A DNA stretch of 5,831 nucleotides from Planctomycetota bacterium. GTDB lineage: Bacteria; Planctomycetota; UBA1135; GCA-002686595. The notes beneath the pieces were generated by a model. It was given only the letters and a program-made list of their open reading frames with translations. It did no database searches and was not told the DNA's origin. The translations under genes and the position numbers were made by a program. Shown here piece by piece: positions 5,670 through 5,831 of this stretch (position 1 is its first letter; every line of letters begins with the position of its first letter). Location of the stretch: contig JABFRZ010000462.1 of NCBI GenBank assembly GCA_013140785.1, positions 1 to 5,831 of the forward strand, given 5' to 3'.

Positions 5670-5831
5670 GCGCGTGGCGCGTCCGCTTCGCTCGCGGCGA
5701 CGCCGTTCCGCGCTCGGTCGGCGCGGTCGTGAACTCGGTCAGCGCCGGCCTGCGCGCGACGTTGGCGTTGGAGTGCGCGCTGCTATTCGTCGCCGCGGCA
5801 CTGCTGGCGCGCGCCGCTGCGCTCCTCTCGG
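5666..5831 (+). CDS. N-terminal part of a predicted membrane protein (3' truncated by window edge)
   Basis: ATG 5666 overlaps the YdjY stop as ATGA, and the frame stays open to the window end, giving 55 residues. A basic N-terminal stretch (MSAWRVRFARGDAVPR) is followed at about residues 31-54 by a long hydrophobic segment (TLALECALLFVAAALL and on), most likely the first transmembrane helix with its N-terminus inside by the positive-inside rule. Codon use is GC3-rich like the neighbours. Too little is present to name a family. Tight coupling suggests a shared envelope function with the YdjY-domain protein. Confidence 0.7.
   Translation, partial: MSAWRVRFARGDAVPRSVGAVVNSVSAGLRATLALECALLFVAAALLARAAALLS

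Noticed and set aside
1..5831. A new defence, mobile or secondary-metabolite system.
   Set aside because: There are no recombinase, nuclease, toxin, reverse transcriptase, CRISPR repeat or biosynthetic signatures, and composition is uniform across the window. The genes look like ordinary chromosomal and envelope functions.

Overview
The window is very GC-rich (about 70% by eye) and densely coded, with strong G/C preference at third codon positions. It holds five complete or nearly complete genes and two genes cut by the window ends. There is no CRISPR array, insertion sequence, phage gene, tRNA or rRNA. Three features suggest a Planctomycetota-type chromosome: a YdjY-domain exported protein, a large exported PHP-domain protein, and a secreted Gly/Pro/Ala-rich protein ending in a module I associate with planctomycete secretomes. 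This placement is an inference from gene style, not a search result; another high-GC lineage such as Myxococcota is possible.

Layout. Positions 2-46 are the last 14 codons of an unidentified plus-strand gene. Positions 121-978 encode a divergent flavin-dependent thymidylate synthase (ThyX). Eleven bases later, 990-2804 encodes a 604-residue exported PHP-domain protein with a complete set of metal-ligand motifs and a large beta-rich domain inserted between the second and third motifs. A 154-base gap follows, holding a nested inverted repeat and a strong Shine-Dalgarno, and leads into a secreted repeat protein (2959-4194). A small minus-strand gene (4703 down to 4214) converges on it and appears broken by a single-base frameshift near 4297. 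Divergent from that gene, 4791-5669 encodes a YdjY-domain protein. Its stop codon overlaps by four bases the start of a membrane protein that runs off the right edge (5666-5831).

Functionally this looks like ordinary chromosomal housekeeping plus envelope or secreted proteins rather than one pathway. thyX supplies dTMP and has no evident link to its exported neighbours, even though it is packed tightly against the PHP gene. The YdjY gene and the truncated membrane protein are translationally coupled and probably work together. I found no convincing new multi-gene system. The points most worth following are the unusual ThyX active-site region, the split PHP domain, the structured leader at 2870-2929 and the frameshifted small gene.
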